64,000 nucleotides of DNA, from contig NC_092019.1 of assembly GCF_042242105.1 (NCBI RefSeq), positions 21,008,828 through 21,072,827 of the forward strand, given 5' to 3'. Shown in pieces: positions 22,110 through 33,511 of this stretch. This DNA is from Pempheris klunzingeri. Lineage: Eukaryota; Chordata; Actinopteri; Acropomatiformes; Pempheridae. Position 1 is the stretch's first letter. Each line of letters opens with the position of its first letter. The notes under the pieces are model-generated. The model worked only from the letters and a program-made list of their open reading frames with translations, did not search any database and was not told the DNA's origin. A program made the position numbers and the translations under genes.

Positions 22110-25100
22110 CTACGGTGCTGGGGACAGGAAGATGTTGAAGAGCACGGCAAAGAGCACAAACACCACATAGCCCACTATGCAGAGCCAGAAACGTGGGTCT
22201 TTGAGGAGCTTCTTGTTGTAGGCGCTGAAGAAGACGTAGCCGATGGTCATCCCGGCCACGATTCCTCCAAAATGAGCCACGAAGGACACCTAGGAGCAGA
22301 GAAGATGAGGTCAGGTTTCAGAATTAGCCCTGTAGGCCTAATTAGTTTAAATTGAGCATAGACTCTGGAGTAATGTCACCCGACCTCACTGAGACGTGGT
22401 GAACACCCAAAGAAACTGGCAGGACTGGTTTAACAGCAAAAAACAAATTAGGAGGAGGGGGCGAGGTGGGGGAAGGGAATGAGGAATCAGGCTTTCAGAG
22501 TCTGAAGTCTAGTAATCAGGTGGAAAGACAGACCAGTGTCGTCAAACTGGAAGAAGACACTTTAGGCTTTCAGTTGGTTTATTCTTCAGAACTGGGCCAC
22601 CACTGCTCAAGGTGGATTATTGATTTAAAAAAGAAGCGGGTTGTGTGGACAGCGTGATCAGTCTTTGCCTGTACAGACAGGTTGCTATACATCCCCATGA
22701 ATATTCAAGCCCCAGCAGGAGCAACTGATCTCTTCTGTAGCCACAAACAAATTAAATCCATCACCAAACAGCGTCAGCCTGGGAGAGGTTAGCTGGATTA
22801 GCTGGATCCCTCTGAAAAGCTTTAGCAAGACCCCTTGTCCGTTTTTACTCTGCTGCACGGGGGAAGCACCACCGTACCTTCAAACCAGCCTCGTCATTCA
22901 CAAATCGTCTGTAGAAAGCAAATCCAAAGTCTGTGCCGACTGGAGGAAGAAAACAGTATTTACATTTATAACACTGTTATAGTACGATCGCAGAAGTTAG
23001 AAAAATAACAAAGACAGAATAAAAACAGCAAACAGAGCATACCAAATATCACTATGGCGAGGATGCGAAACACACCGAGGAGAGGAATCATCTCTCGGAA
23101 ATTCTGTAAATGAAACAGTCACCAGCAGTAAAGAACAATATTAATACTTTAACTTACAACGTGCATAAAACCCTTCTAAAGCGTTAACAACGACGCTTGA
23201 TGTTCATACTAACTCATCCTATTGACTTGTGTGTAAACTCACCACCACTGCGTTCATAAAATAGCCTCCTATCAGGGCATAAACACCCCCAGAAGCTCCC
23301 ACCAAAGCACTCAGAGGATCAAAGATGGAGCTGGACAAAGAACCTGAGATGAAACAGACATTTTCAGTTTGGAAATCAGTCTGGACTCGGTCGACCACAA
23401 ACACGTGTTGACGTTAGATGCCGCGAACACTCGGCTAGTTTAGGATTGTGACAGCTGCTTTTGTAACGATGGAGTGAAAAACGGGTGATTGTCACCTGCC
23501 AGCACGCCTGCCAGGTAAACCATCCCCACTTCGAACCCTTTGTGGACCAGCTCCAGCGGGATTCCCAGCAGCAGCTGCATCAACAGGTTTCCCACGATGT
23601 GCTGCACACTGAGGAGGCAAAGGGGGGGGGGGGGGGGGGGGGGGGGGGATACACGGATTATACCGGCCATGGTGGTGAAATGTCATACGAATGCACGCCT
23701 AGAGCCCTGCAGTGAATTTCATTAAAAGTTATGTAGGAAGTTTTAAAGGGTAAAGGGTCATCTGCACCAAGAAAGACAACTATAACTATAATCCAGTATT
23801 AATGATTATGTTCTGTTAACACGCACTGCACACTCCAGCTGGAGGCTATTCAACTGCAGAAACAAACTTTAACTAACGAGGAGCTGCAACTGACAATTAC
23901 TGTTAGCATCCAAAATAGCTCATGTAAGTAATCAAGTTATTGTTGGTTTTGGTCTCTTCGAGGGATTCATTTACAGTAAGACAAATATATCTCCGGCCTT
24001 TACACAAACATCCTGTTGGTTATCTTTCAGTTGGAGCTGCAGAGTGACTGTGGCCATTGTTCCCCCTTCGCTAGTCTGGTTTTCCTACGTGCGTCTGCGT
24101 AGTCAGGATTTTTGGTTTTCCTTTCATTTATGTACTCATGGTTTTTAAGACTGTTTTGCTTGCCACGTCACCATGACTTTGCAGTGTTTTGACAGATGCG
24201 CCAGCTTTTCAGACAATGACTGTCTGGGCCTTTATGTACCTCTATTAAACAGGCAAATCTCTTTTAAAGCTAACAGCTCTCTGCTGTGTTTGAATCGTTT
24301 CGTAACTGTGATTGTAGTGCGTCAGTTAAATAAAAAAAAAAAGGAGGGAAGTGTCAACATCATGACGACACAGACCAAACACAGGAAGACTGTAACGAAC
24401 AGGGAGGTGCAGCGGCCACAACCTGCAGTCTCAAAAATAACCACAGAACGGCTGAATCGACACTTTTGACGGCATCAAAAAATACACATTATCATGAGCT
24501 CGACCAAACTGATCTCTACTGCAGGGCCACGATACCGTGCTGTGGGGGAAAGTGGGAATCCACTCCCCGCACTGACTCAAGCCTTCATTGCGTGGTTAAG
24601 GTATGTTAAAGGCCTTACCCAGCGTGGACAAACATGTAGGAGATAAAGCGCCATGCTTCCTCCCTGCACTCAGGCTTGTATGTAAGGGGGCTCCTCCAGA
24701 TGCTTTCATCCAGGGTCACCCAGTGCTTCTGAGGCTTCCACACAGCGTAGTAGATAAACACTGCCAGCTGATGAGGAACAGACAAGGCACACAAAAGAAG
24801 GAGATTAAAAAACGACAAATAATTTTACTTTCTTCCACAAAACGCTGTGTAAATGGCCTTTAGGTTAGCAGCAGCAGGCAGGGGGTGGACGCTAAATCCC
24901 AAACAGCTGAGAAAATAACGATGGGAAGAATGAAAAGAGAAGTGCAGATGTTGAAGTATATTTAAGCGACCCCAGCGGGCTCGGACGCTGCAGCTCAGAT
25001 GCCTGAATGTTTGTATCTGTAGGAATATAAAGCAAAGGCACGCTGAGAAAGAACGCTGCGGCTCAGGCGATCCTCTCTGGGTAAATAAAGCGCCCGCCTC

Positions 25101-26678
25101 CCCAAACAGGGAAGCATTCACACACATTGAAAATGCAGAAACATTGGACTTCGGTGAGCTGCATAGAGTGAGCTGTTCATCCCCAGGTATGAACAGGCAG
25201 CATGCAAAACACTCAACGATAAGAAAGGGAGCAAAGCTTCAACCGATTCGCACGGGGCCAACAAGCAAAATGACTTTAACAGCAGCAAGTTTTACGCTTG
25301 GTCCTGCTCATCTCTCTCATATCTATCGGTCCAGTATTTTTAAACAGTGTCAATAGCGGATACAGCTATTCTTCTAGACCCAGTTGGTTAGATGACTGAT
25401 ATCCTGCCCTCCATCCCATGAGGCTTGGATCACAGATGTTGTGCATTACATTGTACATTAGAGAAGATGTGGTTAGACTTTTCACAATATAGTAACCGCT
25501 CTCTGAGCATACAGAGACAGTTTCAGAGCATAGCCCAGTCATACCGGCTGTTGGTGATTTTAACTTTTTTTTTCCTTCCACTTTGCTCCTTGCTCCCATA
25601 CTAATTCCCAGTACAGGAATTATTTTGCAATTTACCGTCAAGATGTTTCTTTGTGTGCATTTTGTTTGGTATTGCGTAGGGGGGTTCGTGGCCAACTGAA
25701 GTGCGTTTATCAACCTATACACAGAGTGAACTGACCATCTCTTCTGGCGCGACCGCTCACGAGTCATACGGCTTCTTACCTAAAGCCAAACCCCCTGCTG
25801 TTTGTTTAAAGGGCAATCCTAAACACATTCGAAATAGCTCCCTTTAAGACATAGTTGTGGGGAAAATGTGGACACAGCATCCCCCCCCCCCGATCCTCGA
25901 CATTCCACAAGATGTGTTCATTAACCTGAATCTAAAAGTCAAAAAACACGTCGGTTTCCTGTTTGCACATTCAGCAAAAAGCATCTCTGAGTCCCACCTG
26001 TAAGGATCTACTGGTACTGGTCAGGTCTAACCTGAGGCTGCCGCTCATGAAGGCTACTGTTTTCACTGACCCCACGCCCACTGCCTGCTGCTGAGGACTG
26101 CACTTGATGAATCAGGACATTCAGAGGCGGCGGCGCAGATGCCAAACGAGACAGACGGAAAGAAAGCTTCACAGTTTAGAGCTTCGTCATTGTGAAAACA
26201 CACACACTTTCAAATAGTGGCTTCAAAACAGTCAAATAAGTGTCAGGATGTAAATATAACCCACCCAGGCCTCTATAACGTCACCTCAGTGTCTGCTCTA
26301 CTAAATACAATTACAGCTAATCTATACAGTAATGAACACCGTGGCCGCGGAGGCCAAATGTAGGCTGCATGTAGAATTAGACCACAGGATCCATACTGAT
26401 CGTACTCGTACAGTATGTGTGTCACGCAACATTCAGGGCAGAGCTACCTCTGCAATACTGATGAGGATGATGAAGATGGGGGGCGGGCAGCAGTTGGCCC
26501 GTTCCAGGTACTTGCTGCGTAAATCTTCTGGAAGCATCCATTTGGAGACAGACCGCTGGAACCTCTCACAGCATCCCACCCGTCTGTCCCCGTCAGGCTG
26601 CTCTGCTCCGCTCTGGAACGGTCTCCCATCTCGGTCCACGGGGAACGGCTCGCTCTGCTCGAGGTCGAAGTCCCCCAT
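22110..26678 (-). CDS. rhbdl2: Rhomboid-like intramembrane serine protease 2
   Basis: A plasma-membrane rhomboid that cleaves single-pass proteins such as EGF, ephrin-B and thrombomodulin in mammals. Seven coding exons: 26448-26678, 24619-24767, 23496-23608, 23243-23343, 23043-23103, 22878-22939 and 22110-22289. They total 298 residues against 303 in human. Key signs are the L1-loop WR (REEAWRFISY), HAGVQHIVGN with the conserved His and Asn, the catalytic Ser in LVGASGGVYAL, and the catalytic His in VSFVAHFGGIVAGM followed by GYVFF. The C-terminus LFNIFLSPAP matches human FFNIFLSPAN. The N-terminal 60 residues are cytosolic and poorly conserved. The start ATG at 26678 is 13 nt after a splice acceptor, so a non-coding exon precedes it. 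The acceptor of the 23496-23608 exon has a pure-C pyrimidine tract. Confidence 0.95.
23622..23648. repeat. 27-base G run (C run on the RHBDL2 strand) at a splice acceptor
   Basis: An uninterrupted run of 27 Gs begins 13 bases on the intron side of the RHBDL2 exon ending at 23608. On the gene strand it is 27 Cs followed by TTTGCCTCCTCAG and the exon. It therefore serves as part of the polypyrimidine tract. Confidence 0.9.
24768..26447 (-). other. RHBDL2 intron 2
   Basis: 1.7 kb with a short C run at 25881-25891. No recognised repeat, exon or RNA gene. Confidence 0.4.
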
Positions 26679-27309
26679 CACCGCCCCAGTCCTGCACAGC
26701 AGATTGTATACTCTTACTTACGGGTGGGCGAAATGATGTTAACAGGGATATACATGTATCTCCCATCAATCACTTTAATACACGTTTAATCGCACACATT
26801 CAATTTAATTTTCATGTTTGGGCATCATTGGATTTTTAGGATTTTTGCATCAATGTGGTGAAATTCTTTGGTTTTCCTGGTATTCAATTTGCTGCAAAAG
26901 CCAAAAACAAACATATCCATTTACAAATGCGTCATTCAAAGAGGTATTTCTACTATTTTGTCCATCCTGTGTAACGAGGGTGCGAACCTCCCTCTCAGTA
27001 TGACACAATCCAACAGAACCACAAATTACAGCCTCCAAACTAACCATTAAGCTGAATCTGCATCTCTCTAAAACTGACCGAACATCATAACCTTCATGAT
27101 GGCAGGACTTATTACAGGGCTGCTGTATTGGGCTGTCAGTTTTAGCCAGGTGTCCCTAAGAAGCTGCTAACTATATATATATTTGTTTGAAATAACTTAT
27201 ACTGGATTTTATCTATGTCACCCAGTCCTATTCTAACACACTTCTCTAGTGATGTAATGCAGGTTTTAGGAAAGAGACGCTAATCACCATAAATTGTAGA
27301 CACAGACTA

Positions 27310-27425
27310 GTCACAGTTTAGTTTCATTATTGATTAATCATTTTATCTTGCCAGACATGCCAGCCATAACTCCCACAGCCCAAGGTGACATCTTGTTTAG
27401 TCCGACCAACAGTCTCATCACGCAT
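27310..27425 (-). repeat. Dispersed teleost repeat, copy 2 (fragment)
   Basis: TATTGATTAATCATTTTATC, followed by AGCCCAAGGTGACATCTTG and TAGTCCGACCAACAGTC, reproduces the most conserved part of the same repeat family as the copies near 3.0 and 35.6 kb. It lies in the RHBDL2 leader intron. Confidence 0.55.
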
Positions 27426-28305
27426 GACAAAGAAAAGACCCACATGTTCATATTTGACGTGATGGAAACAGCAAATGACTGGAATCTTTAAAATGTCAAA
27501 GACTTTATTGTTCAAAAACTGCTGCTGGTTTAATCTTCTGTCGATTGACAAATCCTTTACTCTGGTGACATAAATTAAACTCAGTTACACATCTGTACCT
27601 GTACTTCTACAACATGCATGATTGTCTGCATCTGTCAGACCCCAGAGTCCAGGAGTGCTTCAATGGTCTGCTCGAGATGTCATGTAGTACTGCAATAATG
27701 TAACTCACTCTTGGGGTGAAGAACTTTGTCCTGAATCTCATCTATGAAATCGAAAAAAGGTCTAAAGGAGTTATGTTTAACTTTTAAAGTATTAAAAGTG
27801 GGAAAGAAGAAATGTACAATTTTCTTCTCCTTTTATCCGACAAACGACTCCTAAAATGTTCAGTTTGTGCTGCTTGTGGCTCAGCGACATCTGCTGTTTG
27901 AATTTCAGATGGAACGAAACACACATCTTAAGGAAGATCTCACGTAACAACAAATGACAGTACAAACAGCACAGGTTTTAAACTAAAGCACAGTAAATAT
28001 GTCATTGTGACCCCTTTAGTGTGGAGTTTCATTCTTCCCATGATGTTTCCCTGACTGGGGACCACAGTTGGAGCACAGAGCTGCAGCCTCACACACTGAC
28101 TTTGTTCCAGTGGCCTGTTAATCAGTGTTTCCTGTTTACTGGGCGTTGCTGATGTAAATACTCTGATTTTGTGTTACTGAATCCACACAGTTTCTACTCC
28201 AAATCAGATCTAGTTCCTGCTCCCCGTCACTGTAGACTAGACGGTCCCACTGTTAGTCTCCCTGTGGTTTAGTAATCCACCCCCCACCCCCCGTGGCCCA
28301 CTCAC

Positions 28306-28850
28306 CTACAGCTCCACCAGGAAGAGTCCGGATGGCTCCGCGCGCTCCAACGCGCACAAACACTGATCCGACCAAACTAACTGAAGCAGCTGGCCGTGAG
28401 AGCGGACAGGTGACAGGTGAGGAAGTCCGCAGCGCCTTCAGCAGCCTTCCTCCATGTTTTCACACAGCCCGGCGGAGTCCCTTCTTCAAGCCGCCCGTCC
28501 CTGTGAGACCAGAGGAAGCACAACCCACAAAAAAAACCAAAAGCTCTAGGAGATAATTATAGCCCTCTCATCGCTTTTTCCTGCAACAAGCTTCCTTCCT
28601 TTCCCATCCTGAACAAACCAGCAGTGTTCCTCTCCTCCTCCTCTCAGCTCCTGCGGACTCTCTGCACGGACAGCAGACGTCTGCAGCCCGTGCGCCACCA
28701 CAGCACCCTACCTGCTCCACAGGGCCACACCTGGGATCCGTGACGTCACACACACACACACAAGAGAGGGGTGGGGGGGGATTCGGACTTTTGGCACAGA
28801 CACCCCCCTCCCCCTCCCCCGTCCACCCCCCCCACATGCAGGAGAGGCCA
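28306..28850 (-). promoter_or_regulatory. RHBDL2 leader exon and promoter region
   Basis: On the gene strand a splice donor (GTAG then GTGAGTGGGCC) follows a G+C-rich stretch ending at 28306. This fits a non-coding first exon spliced to 26691. Upstream are a full CRE (28741-28748), a CA repeat and pyrimidine-rich DNA. The exon start is unknown. Confidence 0.45.
28741..28748. promoter_or_regulatory. Palindromic CRE (TGACGTCA)
   Basis: A perfect CREB/ATF site directly followed by a CA repeat (to about 28762), in the G+C-rich region upstream of the inferred RHBDL2 first exon. Confidence 0.45.
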
Positions 28851-28965
28851 TATAAGCGACCTTCTGTGATCTACTGTCATAAACTCCTATAAATTCTGGA
28901 GCTCCTGGTCCACTAAGGCGCACAGAGGCCCCGCTCTCATCTAAATGTGCCATTACCTCACATGT

Positions 28966-28984
28966 ACCACGAGGGGGCGCTAGA
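28966..28984 (+). promoter_or_regulatory. Strong CTCF-like site between RHBDL2 and AKIRIN1
   Basis: ACCACGAGGGGGCGCTAGA matches the CTCF core (CCASYAGRKGGCRS) closely, including the AGGGGGCGCTA centre. It lies between the RHBDL2 promoter and the AKIRIN1 3' end, a natural place for a boundary. Confidence 0.6.
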
Positions 28985-29941
28985 GCCCACGACTGAGAAC
29001 AACGATTTGTGTTCATTTCAGACTGCTTTCAAAGAAAATACTGTACATTTACGTGCGACCCGCTCATTATTCATAAACAAAATGCATTTGTCCGGCATCA
29101 CTGTCACCAGGAGGTGTGGTAGCATCTCCTGATCACCCTCAGATTGTCAGAGGATCATGTCTTCCCATAAGTGGATTACCACACGGCCCAGAGGGAGGGG
29201 GCCCTAAGCCAGAGCCTCTGTGAATCTGCTGTTAACTTTGCATTTTTCTGTGGCAAATTCAAAGGGCGCAGTCTTTCATGTCAATAACAGAGCCCCAGAA
29301 GTCCCACCGGAGGACAGAGGCTATTAGACATCAAGGCCCAGAAGCCCGTCGTCTCGTGATCCGCCTGTGCCTTCCTCATTTCTTAAACAGTCACATCTTA
29401 AAATTTAAATGATCATTTCATTCAATCATTTAAAGTCAGGCTATACTGCACATTAATGATGGCTCTACAGATAACATAGCAATGAACCTGGGACAGAATT
29501 TCTTTGAGAAGACTGTTTTTTTCAATTCTCTTCTTGATTTTTGTGATAAAAATGTCACAGTACCCATTGAGTTCCTCCAGAGCCAAAACATGATTACTAC
29601 TTATATGTTGTTTAATAAAAAAAATAAAAGACCCAAAAAAGTTGATGCTCCTCTCACTTTGCTGCTACTGTTTAGAGCCAAGAACGAACGATCAATCTGG
29701 CCCCTTAAACCAACAGATGAGAAATATGTTCAGGGGAATGGGATTTTAAACCTCCGCAATTTCAAAGCATCTGTGCAAACTTAATCTGCCGAGGAGATGG
29801 AGCGATACGGTGGGAAGCTCCACAACTGTTACCGCACACTGACCCCCTGGTGAGATTGTTTTGTCTGCTAACCGCGTTGCTAAAAACGCATCCTCGCTTG
29901 AAGAAAAACATCCCAGACATCAGATTTTAAATCACAGAACT
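28985..29941. other. RHBDL2-AKIRIN1 intergenic DNA
   Basis: About 950 bp without a recognised gene or repeat. An open stretch at 29482-29784 has no known protein similarity that I can see and is A-rich. Confidence 0.4.
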
Positions 29942-29947
29942 TTTATT
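29942..29947 (-). terminator. Candidate poly(A) signal of AKIRIN1
   Basis: TTTATT (AATAAA on the gene strand) about 500 nt after the AKIRIN1 stop. Confidence 0.4.
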
Positions 29948-30447
29948 TTTTTCAAAAGGGAGAAAAATCCACATTCTCAGGTAAAGAGTTGTGAGGGAGG
30001 GAGGATGGAGGGGAGGCAAGAAAAGTGGGACAATGTGAGAAGCAGGAGCCATTAGATACAGCTGCTGGAAGGTTATACAGAAGATCACATGAGCCAATAA
30101 GCTTTTTCTACAGCGCCGGCAAGAGATTTGACACAGATCTGCTTCAGTCAGGATTTTTTCAGAAAGAGTATATCAACAAGAAAAAGGGCAAAAAAAAAAA
30201 AAGAAAAAAGGTGAGCGGGCTTCATACATAGTTTTATCTTTCAGATTCTTCTAACTTTTGGCCAGCAGCAATAGTTTCGAAGTAAGAGATCAACTTTTCG
30301 ATTAAAAACAGAATAAACCATGGCACCCAAACAGTTTGAGATGGAGGTGGGGGGGGGGGTTGGTAAATAAAATGAAAATCAAGTGGAAGGAGGCCGTAGA
30401 GGAGCAGCCATCTTGTGAGAGGAAGCTGGGATCTCATCGATGTGAGT

Positions 30448-33400
30448 TCAGGAGACATCTGAAACACAAAATGATCGATACTGTAGATGAGGGCTGCAGT
30501 CAGACACGGTGACCATCGGATCATTGTGTTTTTAAAATGAAAGCGCTGATTAAACGAGGAAATGTGAAATCTGTCTCGCTGGAGGTTACTTACAACTAGC
30601 AGGCCGGGCTCCGTATCTTCGCATGATCTGGTCTTGTGTGAATTTCACAAAAGATTCATATTGTTCTGGAAAGAGAAGCAGATGAGGTGGTGAAGATTCA
30701 AACAGCAGACGGGGCAGAGGACTGACACTGCATCCGCCACAAGTCGTCTGCTTTCCGTGTGAAAAACAGAACCAACGGAGCTAATCAGCATTACCTGTCA
30801 CCCAGCAGCCGTTCTCAAGCTGCCGGGCTGATAAATCCTTATTTTGTCCTCTTTAGCTTACTCCCAAACTCCCCCAGCTGTGACTGGGCAGGCTTATTAT
30901 TCCACAAAAGCTCAGTTTTTGGGTAAGAAAAAAAAAAACAGCTTAGAGGAAAAGGAGGGCCAAAACAAAGAGGAAACTATGCATATTTTAATTTAACCGA
31001 CTTAATGTGGACATATTCTGAATACAGCTTTTGCTTCAGGTGCTTGACAAAGTTCTACCGTCTTTGTTGCACCTGTTCCTGTCGAGTCACTGTTAAACTC
31101 TGAGGTAACCATTGACTGCAGACGTTACCAGTTATGATATGAAAAGATACGCATAAGGGAGGGGGGCAGGATGATTCTAGTTCATTACTGTTGCGGTAGG
31201 TTTTTGTTTTTGTATGTAGTGTTTCACCCTGTCTCCCCTGTTTATCCCAGAGCACCGCCTGAGGACTGGAGGTGTGTCTCCCCAGACTGCGGCATGCCCA
31301 CAACCGGTTCTCCCTCCCTCCACCTGATGTCATTGGATGATCGACCGTCCAGTGAGGGAGCTCCCAAACACCGCGGGCTCCTTTAAAAGAGACCTGAGCC
31401 AGCAGACGCGGCAGCTGTTGTTCTCGGGTGGATGTAGTTTTTGGTGTTGTTGGTCACTCCGTTATGTAAAGCAGCTTGCCTCAAGTAACTGTGATTCTGT
31501 TACCAGCTCGACTGTCAGGTTGTAAGAGGAATGGGCTTAGGACAGCTACCTTTTGTGTACTGTGCAACCGGTAGCCTTGTGATACGCTGTGTAGCATCAA
31601 GGGTGCTACTCCCCTGTGTTTTGGTATTATAGAGTAGGAAGTCTTCCTTTTTTGTTTGAGTAGTGACTGTAATTAGCTTAGATTAGTAAACTCAGGTTGA
31701 GTTCTCTTTTGGTTCTGATTTGTTTTTTCTTTGGAGTAGCAGCTAACCGCCCTCCATTTCCTCCTGACTTTCTTTGTTTGTTTATTCGGCACAATTTATC
31801 CTCGCCGTTTGTAATAAAAACAACTGTGAACCGACCTTTTGTTCCAGCTGGTCATTTATGTTTGCGCCCCCTTTCCCCCTAGCGAGTCGGGGCACTTAAC
31901 CCTTTATCGGGCAAGGGACCACATTTGGTAACTTAAGTGGGAGTTCAAAATGCCGCCCCTCGCCTCATCATGAGGCAGTAGGACTACGAGATTTCCCCAA
32001 GCCAATCAGCGACAATCAGGCTACATGACAGACCGGCAAGAAACCATATGGTAACTTCATTGACCCTGATTCTCACCATAACATTACTTTTTTTTTTTTT
32101 GAAAGACTCACAAAAGTAAACAAGTGTTGTAATGACCACCAATAATGGTCTAGGGTTCAAATTTTGAATTTCTAAGTATTTCAATGAGTGCCCTATAAAG
32201 GGGTTAAGGTTCCTCACTGGCAGAATCTGAGAACATGTTGTCCAGATCGCTGATATTAAAGTGGTTTTACAGTTGGTATGTATTTTCACAGAGGAATGAG
32301 TATTACCTGCGAGTTTTGTGTTAAGGATCTGTTCGTACTCCTCCCGGATCTTCTCCTCGTGGTCTTTAAGCAGCCGCTCACACAGGTAGCTCACCTGCTT
32401 CAGTGTAAACGAGGGCTGGTCCTTCCTTGAGGCACCTGAGAAACACAAAATCGGACCAGCTATGAAAGGCTGAAACGCTCATGCGCGTGGTGCAGCGATA
32501 AGTCACACGGACAGAAATGTCCTCTCTCCAGAAATAGGTGCTCGGCCAGGTGCAAATTTACAGCCTTGCTTTCTGTCGTCCCTCACCTCTGCCAGCCAGC
32601 AGGGTCATGCAGCACTAATGTGAGCCCTTTCTCCGAGTCTCCCCTGTGTCCCTGTCGCAGTGCAACTGGAGCCAGATGAATCTTTGAGGTCTGCTTCGAG
32701 CCGTTTAGACTAAAATGTTTGTAAATCACAGGCGACGACGGCAGAGTATGAAGGTTTAATGGCAGTCTCACAGACAGAGAGAGGCCGGGTCAGTAACAGT
32801 GCAGTCACTGTGATCTATGAGACGACCCCACAGACTGAGAGGGAAAAACACCGGAGCCCGAGGGCCTGGGGCTTGGATTACATCTCACACTCTAACGGCC
32901 AAATTGTGCTAAATGCATCAAACTGCACCACTATTGCTGCAGCACAACAGTGTTTCCAGAGGAACGGGAGGCAAAAGCACCACGTTTACCAGTATGAACG
33001 GTCAGTTATGTCGCATTTTGTCTTTGACGGGCTAAAACCACATTTGAGGTGCCAGTGTGGAAACTAATTAATTGGCCTTTGTGTGTTTTTCGGCATATAA
33101 TTCCATCGTTAATCATTTTTTCAAATGACTTTAAATTATGCCACGACACTTACACACTACATAAACATTTGACTTTTCGATATGATTGAGCACCAAAGGG
33201 CAGCTTATTTGTAGCTCCATCTGAAACACATCCATTACAGGTAACAGTATTCTCAGAAAATTATAATAAAAGTACACTTTTCAGGACTCACTTCAGGGAG
33301 TTGGACTGAACTCCCAGGAGAGAGACCCCTCTCTGACAGGAGTGGGTTGGATTCTGAGTTGGTCATTCGGGTCCAGCCAAGGGCCTTTTGGCAGGCCTGG

Positions 33401-33479
33401 CTGAATGAGCGAGCGCATCATTCGTAACTGATGTTGGGTGCCTGCACAGAACTACACATGGCTCATAATGTGACTCGTT

Positions 33480-33511
<32 letters not shown>

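Noticed and set aside
23485-23715. Glycine-run frames around the poly-G at RHBDL2
   Set aside because: They are products of the homopolymer and the RHBDL2 exon's complementary strand.
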